Shown: positions 27,317 through 36,411, counted from the stretch's first letter. The stretch is DNA of 64,000 nt from Acidobacteriota bacterium (GCA_029263415.1 JAJCXN010000004.1:1-64000); one strand, 5' to 3'. Made by a program: numbers and translations. Notes: generated from the sequence alone by a model not told the origin.

Positions 27317-27906
27317 ACCGAGCCCGCTGCTGTTTGCGGCCAGTTACGCCAAAGATCAAACAGATGCATCGCGGCGATCACGAGAGCGTGTTGGATCTCG
27401 CCCGACCGCACCAGCCGCGACATTTCTTCGAGCGGAAGCGCTAGGACCTCAATCTCCTCATCGCCATCTCCCACCGGCGTGCCAACCAGCGTTAGCTCGC
27501 GAGCGAGGAAGATGTGACATCGATTGTTGAACAGGGCTGGGTTGGGCTGCACGACGCCGAGTGGGATGATCGCCCCACACGAGTAGCCGGTCTCCTCCAA
27601 CAACTCCCGGCGCGCCGCAAGTGCAGGGGCCTCGCCGTCATCCACCAGGCCGCCGGGAATCTCTAGTGTTTGCGACTGAGAGCCGAACCGCCATTGCCTA
27701 ATCAAAACGATCTGCGGACGGGCCGTAGTCTCATCGAGCGCCACCACATTCACCCAATCGTTGGACTCAAGCACCAAGACGTCACGACTGGTCGGCGCTT
27801 CGCCCGGTTCACCCTGAGCCTCGACCGTGGTCTGGGCGAAAGTCAGGAGTGGGTGCTCATAGACTGCATGTCGTGCGGTTGTACTCCACTTTCGCGGCGC
27901 TCTCAC
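27313..27906 (-). CDS. Nudix hydrolase (ADP-ribose pyrophosphatase-like)
   Basis: A 197-residue protein from GTG 27906. The Nudix box GLVDDGEAPALAARRELLEE followed by TGY is complete. The upstream IVLIRQWRFGSQSQTLEIPG resembles ADP-ribose pyrophosphatases, which hydrolyse ADP-sugars. The frame is open to 28041, but that would overlap the divergent membrane gene and add residues unlike the family. It is coupled to the HAD gene downstream; both may remove reactive nucleotide or sugar phosphates. Confidence 0.88.
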   Translation of the reverse strand: MRAPRKWSTTARHAVYEHPLLTFAQTTVEAQGEPGEAPTSRDVLVLESNDWVNVVALDETTARPQIVLIRQWRFGSQSQTLEIPGGLVDDGEAPALAARRELLEETGYSCGAIIPLGVVQPNPALFNNRCHIFLARELTLVGTPVGDGDEEIEVLALPLEEMSRLVRSGEIQHALVIAAMHLFDLWRNWPQTAAGSV

Positions 27907-28015
27907 GGTTTCACCTGTGACTGCGCCGCTGAGGCTGCGGTCTGTGCCAAACCCGCCGGATGTTGAACGATCGGTACAATCCGAAGGTCCACGCAACCAG
28001 CCGAACCGAGATCCG

Positions 28016-28192
28016 ATGACCGAGAACACGAATGCAAGCATCCCCCGACGCCTCTATATCGCTGCGGCGTTGCTATCGACATGGCTCTTGTTCCTGTTTG
28101 TTGGGGCAACCCTTGGTGGCGCGATCCACCTCGCGTTGCTCGGTGTGATGTGGCTAAGACCCTGGCGGCTGGAACCCGATCGAAAATCCTAA
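28016..28192 (+). CDS. Small DUF5670/Lmo0937-like membrane protein
   Basis: A 58-residue protein with two short hydrophobic segments. The pattern LFVGATLGGAIHLALLGVMW resembles the G..GG.IH.LL signature of the Lmo0937/DUF5670 family of tiny membrane proteins. ATG 28016 is used. It diverges from the Nudix gene with 109 bases between starts. Function unknown; the family match is from memory. Confidence 0.6.
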   Translation: MTENTNASIPRRLYIAAALLSTWLLFLFVGATLGGAIHLALLGVMWLRPWRLEPDRKS

Positions 28193-28234
28193 GGGCTTAT
28201 CGGGAGCGTTGCGAGAGGACCTGCGGACTTAAGC

Positions 28235-28268
28235 CACGTACGTTTCTGTCACACGTACGCTTCTGTCA
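28235..28268. repeat. 17-bp tandem duplication
   Basis: CACGTACGTTTCTGTCA at 28235-28251 is repeated with one change at 28252-28268. It lies just after the small membrane protein gene, between it and the next convergent gene. Confidence 0.9.
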
Positions 28269-28345
28269 ATAGACAGCAGTCGAGACCGACGTCCGGCGCC
28301 ATCCAAGGACCAAAGAAGAGAGCGTCGCGGAGCCGTGTCAGCAAG

Positions 28346-28546
28346 CTAGGGCCGGCGGAACTGGCCGAGCGTGGCGCGCAGCCGTGTCACAGTTTGTAAG
28401 GTGACAAACACCAGAACCCCGATCAGCGCTCCTGAGATCGCAGCCAACTCCCACGGATAGCCGCGCACGAGATAGGCCAGGGAGCCAATCAGGACAGCAG
28501 CAGCAAAAGCGATCAGGATTCGTACGCGCAACGAGGTCGCCACCAC
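28346..28546 (-). CDS. Small two-helix membrane protein
   Basis: A 66-residue protein with two predicted membrane helices (RILIAFAAAVLIGSLAYLV and LAAISGALIGVLVFVTLQTV) joined by RGYPWE. Basic residues at the C-terminus suggest a cytoplasmic tail. Not recognised. It follows the next gene (transcribed first) by 30 bases and may be co-expressed with it. Confidence 0.55.
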   Translation of the reverse strand: MVATSLRVRILIAFAAAVLIGSLAYLVRGYPWELAAISGALIGVLVFVTLQTVTRLRATLGQFRRP

Positions 28547-28576
28547 AAAAGCCTCAAGGCAAGAGGCGAATGGGAC

Positions 28577-29107
28577 TTAGGGGATTCGAAAGACCGGTGC
28601 TTCTAGGCCACCGGCGCTGCCGCTGGCAAACGGAGAGTCGCCGCCCGCTTGAGCGTTGTTGCCGCCGAAGAACGGTTGGTTGATCAGGATGCTGGAGAGG
28701 TTCGGCGGAAACTGACCAGCAGACAGTGCCGCGTTGGGGTCGCCAGGGTCCGGCTCGATGGCATCGTTAGCCACTTGGCCGACCAAGATCGTGGTCTTGT
28801 TGATCAGGGTGCCAAAGCCTTGAAACTCGAGATCGGACTCCACTTTGTCGATCGAATCCAAGTCGAGGGCGACGACGTGGCCGCCAAGCGATCGGATCAG
28901 CACCTTGGACTCGTCAAAGTCTGCGATCTGTGGGCGCTGTACCGAGGAAAAGGTGTTGCCGTTCTTGAGCAGCACGCGGTACGTATCGATCTGCGCTTGT
29001 GCGGGAGACGTTGCGAGCAGGATCGCTAGGAGTGAGGCCAGGGCGATGCTCAAAGGCAGCACCGAGCTCCGCGATAGCGAGAGGGACCAACTTGAATTCT
29101 GGCTCAT
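28577..29107 (-). CDS. Exported hypothetical protein
   Basis: A 176-residue protein with a signal peptide (LPLSIALASLLAILLATSPAQA then QIDTY). The first mature segment, YRVLLKNGNTFSSVQRPQIA then SKVLIRSLGGHVVALDLDSIDKVE, looks like a small SH3-like beta domain of the kind that reads KNG..F at the start. The C-terminal half is Asn/Gly/Ala-rich and disordered (FGGNNAQAGGDSPFASGSAG). ATG 29107 is chosen over 29191. Function unknown. Confidence 0.65.
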   Translation of the reverse strand: MSQNSSWSLSLSRSSVLPLSIALASLLAILLATSPAQAQIDTYRVLLKNGNTFSSVQRPQIADFDESKVLIRSLGGHVVALDLDSIDKVESDLEFQGFGTLINKTTILVGQVANDAIEPDPGDPNAALSAGQFPPNLSSILINQPFFGGNNAQAGGDSPFASGSAGGLEAPVFRIP

Positions 29108-29229
29108 GGCGCGAACTCCAACACGTTGAGATCGGGTCTCCGATTGCTTAGCACGGCAGGCGCTAAGTGCGGAATCCACTGACTTTAGCACGATGCTCTT
29201 GCGACGTCAGCGATCGCCAGCTCAACTTG

Positions 29230-29317
29230 GCGGAGCACCCACCGACTGCGGAGCACTCATCGACTGCGGAGCACCCATCGATTGCGGAGCAGCTACGATG
29301 GTGGAGCACCAACGATG
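29230..29317 (-). repeat. 18-bp tandem repeat at the ketoacyl synthase 3' end
   Basis: Units at 29230-29247, 29248-29265, 29266-29283, 29284-29300 and 29301-29317 share GGAGCA (plus strand). Read on the coding strand they encode hexapeptides of type VGAPPS, VAAPQS, MGAPQS, MSAPQS, VGAPPS and then TGA at 29222-29224. One unit lacks a base, so the current frame stops early at 29293-29295. Confidence 0.85.
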
Positions 29318-30600
29318 AGGGTGGCGTTGGTGCCGCCGAACCCAAAGCTGTTCGATAGATGCACGTTGGTCTCGACGTCGCGGGTCTCGAGCACAAGGTC
29401 CAGGCCTTCAAGCGCAGGGTCGAGGTTGTCAACGTTGGTGCTTGCCAAGAGAAAGCCGCGCTCGATCATCAGCATGCTGTAGATCAGTTCTAGGGAACCA
29501 GCGGCGCCCAAAGCGTGGCCTGCAAGCGACTTGGGTGCTGAAAACGGTGGCACGCGATCGGGAAATACTTGGCGCAGTGCGTTGGCCTCGGCGATGTCGC
29601 CTGCGGGTGTGCCGGTGGCGTGTGCGTTGACGTAGTCAACGGCGCTTGGATCGAGTTGAGCGTCGTCGAGTGCTGCGCGCATGCAGTCCGCGGCGCTTCG
29701 GCCCTCGGGCTCAGGCAACACCATGTCGTGCGCGTCGGAGTTGGCGGCGAAGCCCAAGATTTCGAGCAGTGGTCGCGCGCCCCGCTCCCTAGCGGCGGCC
29801 AACGACTCAAGCACAAAGACCCCCGCACCGCCGCTCAAGACGAAGCCGTCGCGCGCCGCGTCGAAGGGTCTAGAGGCGCGCTCCGGGGTGTCGTTGAAAC
29901 CAGTCGACAATGCGGCTCTTAAGGCGCTGAACGCAGCCGCCGTGAAGTCGCCCACCTCGTCGCCTCCTCCGGCGATGGCGCGATCGATCAGCCCAGAACC
30001 GATCAATTCGTAGGCGTGACCGATGCTGTGGGATGCGGTGGAGCAGGCTGAAGAAATGGTGTAGCTGCGACCGCCGAAGCCGAAGTAGCGCACCAAATGG
30101 GCGCTGACGGTGCTCGACATAGCTTGGAGAATTGAGTGTGGCCTGATCCGTCGCGCCTTGCCCGCCCTGGCTAGGATCGCTCCGGCGTGAATCGAGCTGA
30201 TTGAACTCGCGCCGCTGCCGACCAGCGAGGCGAACCTGCGACTTGCGATCAGCGGCGATGGTTCGCCGTTGGCCCATAGGCCGGCGCCGGCAAGTGCGTC
30301 CTCGGTGGCGAGCGCACAGAGGCTCGCGACCTGCCCCATGACCTCGAACTGTCGCTCAGAGAACCGAGACCGTTCGATCCGTGATGCGTAGTCGTCGCGG
30401 CTGGTGATGTCGCCCGCGACCAGGCTTCTGAGGCCGAGATCGCCCCACTCTGGCATCGGCCCAATTCCCGAGTGGCCCTCGCGCAGTGCTGTTGCGATGG
30501 TCTCAAGGTCACACCCTAAACTCGAAACTGCGCCCGCGCCGGTGACAACGACGCGCTGCTCAGCCGGTACCTGGTCACTCGCCAAAGTGTGCCCCTTCAA
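29293..30600 (-). CDS. Beta-ketoacyl-ACP synthase (FabF/FabB type)
   Basis: A condensing enzyme of fatty-acid or related acyl synthesis in the cytoplasm. In the 435-residue protein the nucleophile is C186 in ISSACSTASH, and the two catalytic histidines are H327 in NAHATGT and H362 in LAGHALGAAG, with K357 before it. RVVVTGAGAVSSLG (16-29) is the usual start. The C-terminal TLIVGAPPS ends in a hexapeptide repeat region that seems frameshifted. It lies 10 bases after an ACP gene in the same direction. The pairing with a private ACP allows a dedicated lipid pathway as well as general synthesis. Confidence 0.92.
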   Translation of the reverse strand: MKGHTLASDQVPAEQRVVVTGAGAVSSLGCDLETIATALREGHSGIGPMPEWGDLGLRSLVAGDITSRDDYASRIERSRFSERQFEVMGQVASLCALATEDALAGAGLWANGEPSPLIASRRFASLVGSGASSISSIHAGAILARAGKARRIRPHSILQAMSSTVSAHLVRYFGFGGRSYTISSACSTASHSIGHAYELIGSGLIDRAIAGGGDEVGDFTAAAFSALRAALSTGFNDTPERASRPFDAARDGFVLSGGAGVFVLESLAAARERGARPLLEILGFAANSDAHDMVLPEPEGRSAADCMRAALDDAQLDPSAVDYVNAHATGTPAGDIAEANALRQVFPDRVPPFSAPKSLAGHALGAAGSLELIYSMLMIERGFLLASTNVDNLDPALEGLDLVLETRDVETNVHLSNSFGFGGTNATLIVGAPPS

Positions 30601-30610
30601 AAACCCGACG

Positions 30611-30877
30611 CTAGTCAGCGTCGACCGCCGCGGCTCGTTCTACTACCGCGTCCACGACGTCTGAGACCCGCACGAAGCTCACCAGTGCCTCGTCTGGCAG
30701 CTCGATATCGAACGCCTCTTCGAGTTCCAAGGCCAGGTCAACCGCGTCGAGCGAGTTGAGACCGAGTTCCTCTCGCAACTGCGTTTGGGGCCCGAGGTCG
30801 TCGGGCACGTTCTCACAGATCCGATTGAGTTCCGACACAATCCGCTCGAGTACGTTGGTGCGAAGCTCGTTTGACAT
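30611..30877 (-). CDS. Acyl carrier protein
   Basis: An 88-residue ACP that carries acyl chains on phosphopantetheine. The attachment site is S42 in LGLNSLDAVDL; the usual Asp before Ser is Asn here, a known variation in ACPs not used for bulk fatty-acid synthesis. Helix 3 and the acidic helix 2 (DLALELEEAFDIELPDEAL) are normal. It is directly upstream of the ketoacyl synthase in the same transcript. Confidence 0.93.
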   Translation of the reverse strand: MSNELRTNVLERIVSELNRICENVPDDLGPQTQLREELGLNSLDAVDLALELEEAFDIELPDEALVSFVRVSDVVDAVVERAAAVDAD

Positions 30878-31068
30878 CGAAGGGGCCTTAGGTGACAGCG
30901 TGGTCGGTGGTTGGTAGTGAGACAGTTCGCGATCTTACTCAAAGCGCACCCTCAGAGGGGACGCCGAGAGCTGCGCTGACAGAGATAGGCTCCGGTGAAG
31001 TTCTACGCCTCGTCTGCCCGCTCGTCCTAAGACTCTGAATGTGGTTGCTCTTGTGAAGTTGAAAGCCT

Positions 31069-32238
31069 GTGTCTGATCAGCAAAAGACCGAGGGTTCCTC
31101 GGATCGTCCCCGGATCTTACTGGTCCGTTTGTCGGCGCTTGGCGATTGCCTTCACGCGGTTCCGGTGGTGGAAGAACTACGCCGTCAGTTGCCCGACGCG
31201 CACATTGGTTGGCTCATTCAAGGACCAGGGCTGGCACTGCTCAGCGATCATCGGGGAGTCGACCGGTTCCACATCTTTGATCGCAAGGCTCGCGGCCTAG
31301 CGAGCTTACGATCGCTGCGTGCGCTTCGCCGCGAGCTGCACGAAGAGAAGTACGACATCGCACTCGATCTCCAGGGCCTGACCAAGAGCGGAGTGCTCGC
31401 GCGATTATCAGGGGCGCGTCGGGTCATGGGTTTCGGTGAGCCAGAGTCCAGAGAGCTCAACCGGCTCTTTGTTGGCGCGCGGGTCGCAGTGTCTCAGACC
31501 GTCGAGCATGTGGTTGATCGCAATCTGTACCTGCTAAGAGCACTCGACCTGGTGCCGGAGTCCAACTCCGCACCGGTGGCGACGTGGCACTTGCCTGAGA
31601 TCGACCTTGCGGGCAAAGCGATCGGCGATCTCTTGGAATCCGTGCCCGATCAGAAACCGGTGGCGGTGCTCAATCCCGGAACCACTTGGCTGACCAAGAT
31701 CTGGGCGCAGGAGCGGTTCGCGGACGTTGCCCAGAAATTCGTAGATCGTGGGCTGAGTGTGGTTGTGACCTGGGCGGGCGAGGAAGAAGAAGCGATGGCC
31801 GACCGGATTGTGAATCTGAGCGCTCGCGAGCGCGACGTGCACAAGGCACCATCGACCTCGCTGATGGAGTTGCGAGGCCTGCTGCAGCGCGCGGCGATCC
31901 TAGTCGCCAACGACAGTGGGCCGTTGCACCTTGCAGTAGCGGTGGGAGTGCCGTCGGTCGGAATCTACGGGCCGACCGACCCGGCTCGCAACGGTCCTTA
32001 CGGTTGGAACGATCCCGACTGGCGGAGTGCCGCAGTGACGCTCGCGGACCTCGAGCCGACCGCGATCGCCGCAGCAACCAATGGCGCAGCTCAAAGCGAG
32101 GTTGAGACAGTCGGTGCAGGTCGGTTGCTGAGTTGTCAGTTCTGTTGGAAAGCAGCATGCCGTCGCGGCGATGGCGCTTGCTTGGCCCATCTGAACTCGA
32201 CAACGGTTGTCGATCTAGCTCTAGATCTGCTCGACTGA
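31069..32238 (+). CDS. LPS heptosyltransferase, GT9 family
   Basis: Transfers heptose to the inner core of lipopolysaccharide at the inner membrane face. The 389-residue protein from GTG 31069 begins LLVRLSALGDCLHAVPVVEE, typical of heptosyltransferase I (WaaC-like). The C-terminal Rossmann domain has NPGTTWLTKIWAQERFADVA for the sugar nucleotide and ANDSGPLHLAVAVGVPSVGI followed by YGPTDPARNGPYG. The last 30 residues are Cys-rich (LLSCQFCWKAACRRGDGAC), which is not usual for this family. Confirms an LPS-bearing outer membrane. Confidence 0.9.
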   Translation: MSDQQKTEGSSDRPRILLVRLSALGDCLHAVPVVEELRRQLPDAHIGWLIQGPGLALLSDHRGVDRFHIFDRKARGLASLRSLRALRRELHEEKYDIALDLQGLTKSGVLARLSGARRVMGFGEPESRELNRLFVGARVAVSQTVEHVVDRNLYLLRALDLVPESNSAPVATWHLPEIDLAGKAIGDLLESVPDQKPVAVLNPGTTWLTKIWAQERFADVAQKFVDRGLSVVVTWAGEEEEAMADRIVNLSARERDVHKAPSTSLMELRGLLQRAAILVANDSGPLHLAVAVGVPSVGIYGPTDPARNGPYGWNDPDWRSAAVTLADLEPTAIAAATNGAAQSEVETVGAGRLLSCQFCWKAACRRGDGACLAHLNSTTVVDLALDLLD

Positions 32239-32341
32239 CAGGATGCCTGGGCCTGGCGGTGCCCTGTCATGGGCCACTGCTAGCATCGCCCCTTCCTTCG
32301 AACCCTTCAGGCCCCCGAGAGTCCAAGAGAGGACGTTGTTC

Positions 32342-35300
32342 ATGCTGATGCACCCACCAGCCCAGGCCAGTCAATCTATGTCTGACGGCTCACCGTCACC
32401 GGCACTCGCACGCCTGCTGTTGAGCTGCCTCCTGTTCTCCTTTTCGTGGCAGGCGCAGGCGCAGCCTCAGCCTTCCGACGCTGAGGCCATCTATCCCGAG
32501 CACCTGCACGGTCTCGAGTTCCGCCAGGTGGGACCTTTCCGCGGTGGTCGCTCAACCACGGTCACCGGCCATGCCGATCTGCCATTCACCTTCTTCATGG
32601 GCACCAGCGGTGGCGGCGTGTGGAAGACCGGAAACTCGGGCACCACTTGGCAGAACGTGTCCGATGGTTTCTTCGGTTCTGCATCGATCGGCGCGGTTGA
32701 GATTGCACCGTCCGATGTCAACGTGCTCTACGTAGGCACTGGCTCAGGTTGTCCGCGCGGCAACATCATGAATGGGGACGGCGTCTATCGATCGAGCGAT
32801 GCGGGCAAGAGCTGGAGCCACGTTGGACTGCCCAACGCAGGCCTGATCCCGCGCATCGCGGTCGATCCACGCGACCCGGATTTGGTCTTTGCGGCAGTGC
32901 TTGGGGACATCTTTGATTCCTCGGACGAGCGCGGCGTGTATCGGTCTCGCGACGGCGGCGCCAACTGGGAGCGAGTTCACTTTGTCTCCGAGCGCACCGG
33001 CGCGGTCGATATCGCGATCAATCCGGACAATCCACGCATCGTCTACGCGGCGATGTGGACTGCCGAGCGCAAGCCTTGGACCCTGATCGATGGCAGCGAC
33101 GAAGGCGGGCTTTGGAAAAGCGTTGACGGCGGCGATTCCTGGAGCAAGCTCGACGAAGGTTTGCCAACTGGGCCTGTTGGGAGGATCGGTTTGGCGGTGT
33201 CACCGAGTCGTCCTGACCGCATCTGGGCCCACTTCACCGCTCCCTATGGCTCGGGCGGCGTCTATCGCAGCGACGATGCAGGTGCATCTTGGGAGTTGGT
33301 CAACGGCGAGCGCAAGCTTCAAGTGCGAGGCTGGTACTACGCGCACCTGGAAGCTCACCCGACCGATCCCGACACGGTGTTCTCGATTGGCCTACGGTTC
33401 TGGAAGTCGATCGATGGGGGCAAGAGTTTTGAGTCGATCCGCACCCCGCACGGCGACAACCACGATCTGTGGATCAATCCCGACCAACCCGAAGTGATGA
33501 TCGAAGCCAACGACGGCGGAGGCACGGTAACCCTGGATGGCGGTGAGTCATGGTCGACCCTGCACAATCAGCCGACCGCCGAGCTCTATCGCTTGACCGT
33601 TGATCAGGGCTTTCCCTACCGTCTTTACGGCGCCCAACAGGACAACTCGTCGATCAGTGTTCCCGCCTGGAGCGACGGCGGCTTCTCTCAAGAGCAGGAC
33701 TGGTGGATGCCGGGAGGTGGAGAGAGCGGTCACATTGCCGTGCATCCGGACCGTCCGGAGATCGTCTACAGCGGCAACTACATTGGCCTGCTTGAGCGAT
33801 GGGATCGCACCACCGGAGAGCGCAAGGGCGTGCTGCTATACCCGGAGCTCGCCGACGGTGTGCCGCCGCGAGACCTCAAGTATCGTTTTCAATGGAACGC
33901 GCCAATCAGGCTCTCGCCGCACGACGCCGGTGTGCTCTACCACACGTCGCACCAGGTGCATCGCTCGACCGACGAGGGTACCTCGTGGGAGACCCTGACC
34001 GGCGACCTGTCCTACGACGACGAGGAGAAGCAGCTTCTCCCTGGCGGTCCGATTCAGGCCGACGATACCGGCGTCGAGGTTTACAGCACCGTGTTTGCCT
34101 TCGAGGAGTCTCCGGTCACTGCCGGCGAGCTGTGGGCGGGCACCGATGATGGTCGCATGCACTTGTCGCGCGATAACGGAGCAAGCTGGAGCGAGATCAC
34201 GCCCAAAGATCTGGAAGAAGACACCACGATCAATACCATCGAGCTGTCTGCTACAGATGCCGGTCGCGCCTACATTGCGGCGCATCGGTATCGGTTGGGT
34301 GATGACCGACCGTTGATCTGGCGTACTGATAACCACGGTCGATCCTGGAAGCGAATCACCGAGGGCATTGAAGAGACGCAATCGGTGAGAGTTGTGCGCG
34401 AGCATCCCGAGCGCCCATCGCTCTTGATCGCCGGTACCGACCGAGGGCTCTATGCAAGCTTCAATGGGGGCGATGAGTGGCAGCGGACGCAGCTCAACCT
34501 GCCGGTAGTCCAGGTCTCAGACCTCGCATTTGCCGGTGGTGGCCTCGCAGTGGCGACGCACGGTCGTTCCTTCTGGGTGCTCGACGACGTGACGCCGTTG
34601 GTGCAGATGACCGATGCGGTCGAGCAGAGCAGGCTGCATCTGTTTGATCCTTCCCCCGCGTATCGAATGGGGCGCGGCGGCCGCTACTCGATGGGTGCCC
34701 AGCCAGACCAGCCCGCCCCCGGCGCGCACATATTTGTGTGGCTAGGTGATTCTCTGTCAGGGAGCGCTGCGGGAACTTTGACGATCAAGCGCCAAGGCCA
34801 GTCCGTACGCGAGATCGCATTAGTGGTCGGCACAGAGCTTGAGGGCGACGCCAAACGAGACGGAGTCGAGCTCGTTCCGGGCCTCAATCGCTTGGTGTGG
34901 GATCTTTTTAGCGAGCGGCCGAAGACACTCGAGGGGGCGATGATGTCGTTGGGCTACCAAGGCCCGAATCAGTTGCCACCGGGTGACTACGTGATCGAAC
35001 TAACACTTGGCCACGAGTCGGACGAGTCAGGGGCTGAGAGTTGGACCGAGACCAAGAGCGCGGCACTCCTGGTCCACACCGATCCGAGAATTGGTGCAGA
35101 TCCCGAAGGAGCGTTGGCTGCGTATGAACTTGCTGAACTGGCTAAGCAGGGGATGCTGGACATTCACCAAACGGTGCGTTCACTTCGTTCTGTGCGTCAA
35201 CAGCTGAAGGACCTCGGAAGCCGGCTCGAGGACTATTCCGATGCCGAGCTACATGATCGAGTTGAAACTCAATCGAGCGCCCTGCTCGAGCAACTCGCTT

Positions 35301-35575
35301 CGCTCGAGGAAGAGCTGATTCAAACCAAGGCTGAAGCCTCGCAAGATGGGCTCAACTTCCCGCCCAAGATCGACAACCACTATTCGTTCCTTTATGGGCA
35401 ACTGGTAGGCATGGCGTCGCGACCCAACGAGGGGGCTTACCAACGGCTCAAGGATCTCGATGCACAATGGGCACCGCTCCAGCAGCAGTGGCGCGCGCTC
35501 GTCGACGGGCCGATCTTGCAAATCAACGAGATGCTTCGCGCCGAAGGCGTGAGCGTTGTGATGGTCCAACCCTGA
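32342..35575 (+). CDS. Exported sortilin (VPS10)-like repeat protein
   Basis: A 1077-residue protein with signal peptide (ARLLLSCLLFSFSWQAQAQ). Residues about 50-740 form repeated beta-propeller blades with BNR/Asp-box motifs (S.DGG.SW, for example SRDGGANWERV, SVDGGDSWSKL and SDDAGASWELV). This matches the large 'glycosyl hydrolase'/VPS10-domain proteins that are abundant in Acidobacteriota, Gemmatimonadota and Bacteroidota. The C-terminal 200 residues are helical (LEEELIQTKAEAS). The family is called glycosyl hydrolase by databases, but activity is not proven. ATG 32342 follows GAGAGG; the frame opens earlier at 32243. Confidence 0.88.
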   Translation: MLMHPPAQASQSMSDGSPSPALARLLLSCLLFSFSWQAQAQPQPSDAEAIYPEHLHGLEFRQVGPFRGGRSTTVTGHADLPFTFFMGTSGGGVWKTGNSGTTWQNVSDGFFGSASIGAVEIAPSDVNVLYVGTGSGCPRGNIMNGDGVYRSSDAGKSWSHVGLPNAGLIPRIAVDPRDPDLVFAAVLGDIFDSSDERGVYRSRDGGANWERVHFVSERTGAVDIAINPDNPRIVYAAMWTAERKPWTLIDGSDEGGLWKSVDGGDSWSKLDEGLPTGPVGRIGLAVSPSRPDRIWAHFTAPYGSGGVYRSDDAGASWELVNGERKLQVRGWYYAHLEAHPTDPDTVFSIGLRFWKSIDGGKSFESIRTPHGDNHDLWINPDQPEVMIEANDGGGTVTLDGGESWSTLHNQPTAELYRLTVDQGFPYRLYGAQQDNSSISVPAWSDGGFSQEQDWWMPGGGESGHIAVHPDRPEIVYSGNYIGLLERWDRTTGERKGVLLYPELADGVPPRDLKYRFQWNAPIRLSPHDAGVLYHTSHQVHRSTDEGTSWETLTGDLSYDDEEKQLLPGGPIQADDTGVEVYSTVFAFEESPVTAGELWAGTDDGRMHLSRDNGASWSEITPKDLEEDTTINTIELSATDAGRAYIAAHRYRLGDDRPLIWRTDNHGRSWKRITEGIEETQSVRVVREHPERPSLLIAGTDRGLYASFNGGDEWQRTQLNLPVVQVSDLAFAGGGLAVATHGRSFWVLDDVTPLVQMTDAVEQSRLHLFDPSPAYRMGRGGRYSMGAQPDQPAPGAHIFVWLGDSLSGSAAGTLTIKRQGQSVREIALVVGTELEGDAKRDGVELVPGLNRLVWDLFSERPKTLEGAMMSLGYQGPNQLPPGDYVIELTLGHESDESGAESWTETKSAALLVHTDPRIGADPEGALAAYELAELAKQGMLDIHQTVRSLRSVRQQLKDLGSRLEDYSDAELHDRVETQSSALLEQLASLEEELIQTKAEASQDGLNFPPKIDNHYSFLYGQLVGMASRPNEGAYQRLKDLDAQWAPLQQQWRALVDGPILQINEMLRAEGVSVVMVQP

Positions 35576-35619
35576 GCCGACCTGCTTGCCGGTTCGGGCC
35601 TTGGGCGGTTCGGAAGGTG

Positions 35620-35696
35620 TGGCGCACCCGAGAGGATTCGAACCTCTGACCTCTTGCTCCGGAGGCAAGCGCTCTATCCAGCTGAGCTACGGGTGC
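35620..35696 (-). tRNA. tRNA-Arg, anticodon CCG
   Basis: Cloverleaf on the minus strand: acceptor GCACCCG/CGGGTGC, anticodon arm CTTGC-CTCCGGA-GCAAG with anticodon CCG, T-arm AGAGG-TTCGAAT-CCTCT, discriminator G and encoded CCA (35620-35622). Confidence 0.95.
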
Positions 35697-35754
35697 AAAT
35701 GTGGTCGCTACAGTTAAGTCCCTTAACGCCAGGACTCCAGCGTAGAGGTTTCGA

Positions 35755-35830
35755 TGGGGTGAGCGAGGGGACTTGAACCCCCAACCACCTGAACCACAAT
35801 CAGGAGCTCTACCTATTGAGCTACGCCCAC
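35755..35830 (-). tRNA. tRNA-His, anticodon GTG
   Basis: Acceptor GTGGGCG/CGCTCAC with one G-U pair, anticodon arm CCTGA-TTGTGGT-TCAGG with anticodon GTG, T-arm GGGGG-TTCAAGT-CCCCT, discriminator C as expected for bacterial tRNA-His, and an encoded CCA at 35755-35757. Confidence 0.95.
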
Positions 35831-35937
35831 CATCGAAACACTGCTGCCGGAGAAACTGCCGCCACGAAAAGTAGCGACTGCCGGTGCTGCCTGTTTGTTC
35901 AGCTGAAGGACCGAGTCTCCCAACAGGCCTCTTGGGA

Positions 35938-36014
35938 TGGCCTGCCTGGAGGGACTCGAACCCCCGACCCGCGGCTTAGAAGGCCGCTGCTCTATCCAGC
36001 TGAGCTACAGGCAG
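35938..36014 (-). tRNA. tRNA-Arg, anticodon TCT
   Basis: Acceptor CTGCCTG/CAGGCAG, anticodon arm GCGGC-CTTCTAA-GCCGC with anticodon TCT, discriminator G and encoded CCA (35938-35940). A tRNA starting with C1-G72 is allowed but less common than G1-C72. Confidence 0.94.
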
Positions 36015-36044
36015 AGGATCGATCAGACTTCCTAGAAGCCAATA

Positions 36045-36118
<74 letters not shown>

Positions 36119-36134
36119 TCACTAACAGCGGGTG

Positions 36135-36164
36135 ACTCTAGCATCAGAATAGTCGGGAAAAGAA
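36135..36164 (-). promoter_or_regulatory. Candidate promoter of the tRNA block
   Basis: On the minus strand TTCTTT (36159-36164) and TAGAGT (36135-36140) are 18 bases apart, with TG two bases before the -10 as in extended -10 promoters. It would start transcription about 10 bases before tRNA-Pro. Confidence 0.3.
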
Positions 36165-36375
36165 CGGTTCTGATGGGTCGAATTGCTGCTGGTGTGCCGG
36201 CACCGCTTGCGGACCTTGGGCCCGAGTGCCTGCTTCGCCTCCAGCGGCATTCGACGGCTGACTCGGGAGCCCGGGCACCAAACAGATTTAACCATTCAGA
36301 TTCGCCTGGCGTAGACAGCACGCCTTTCGCCACCCGTTGCTACTGCGTAAGCCTCCGAGTTCGGGGACGCCCGCT

Positions 36376-36411
36376 TCGGTTCTCGAGCAACACTCGGTTC
36401 TCGAGCAACAC
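36376..36411. repeat. Perfect 18-bp tandem duplication
   Basis: TCGGTTCTCGAGCAACAC occurs twice head to tail at 36376-36393 and 36394-36411, in non-coding DNA. Confidence 0.95.
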
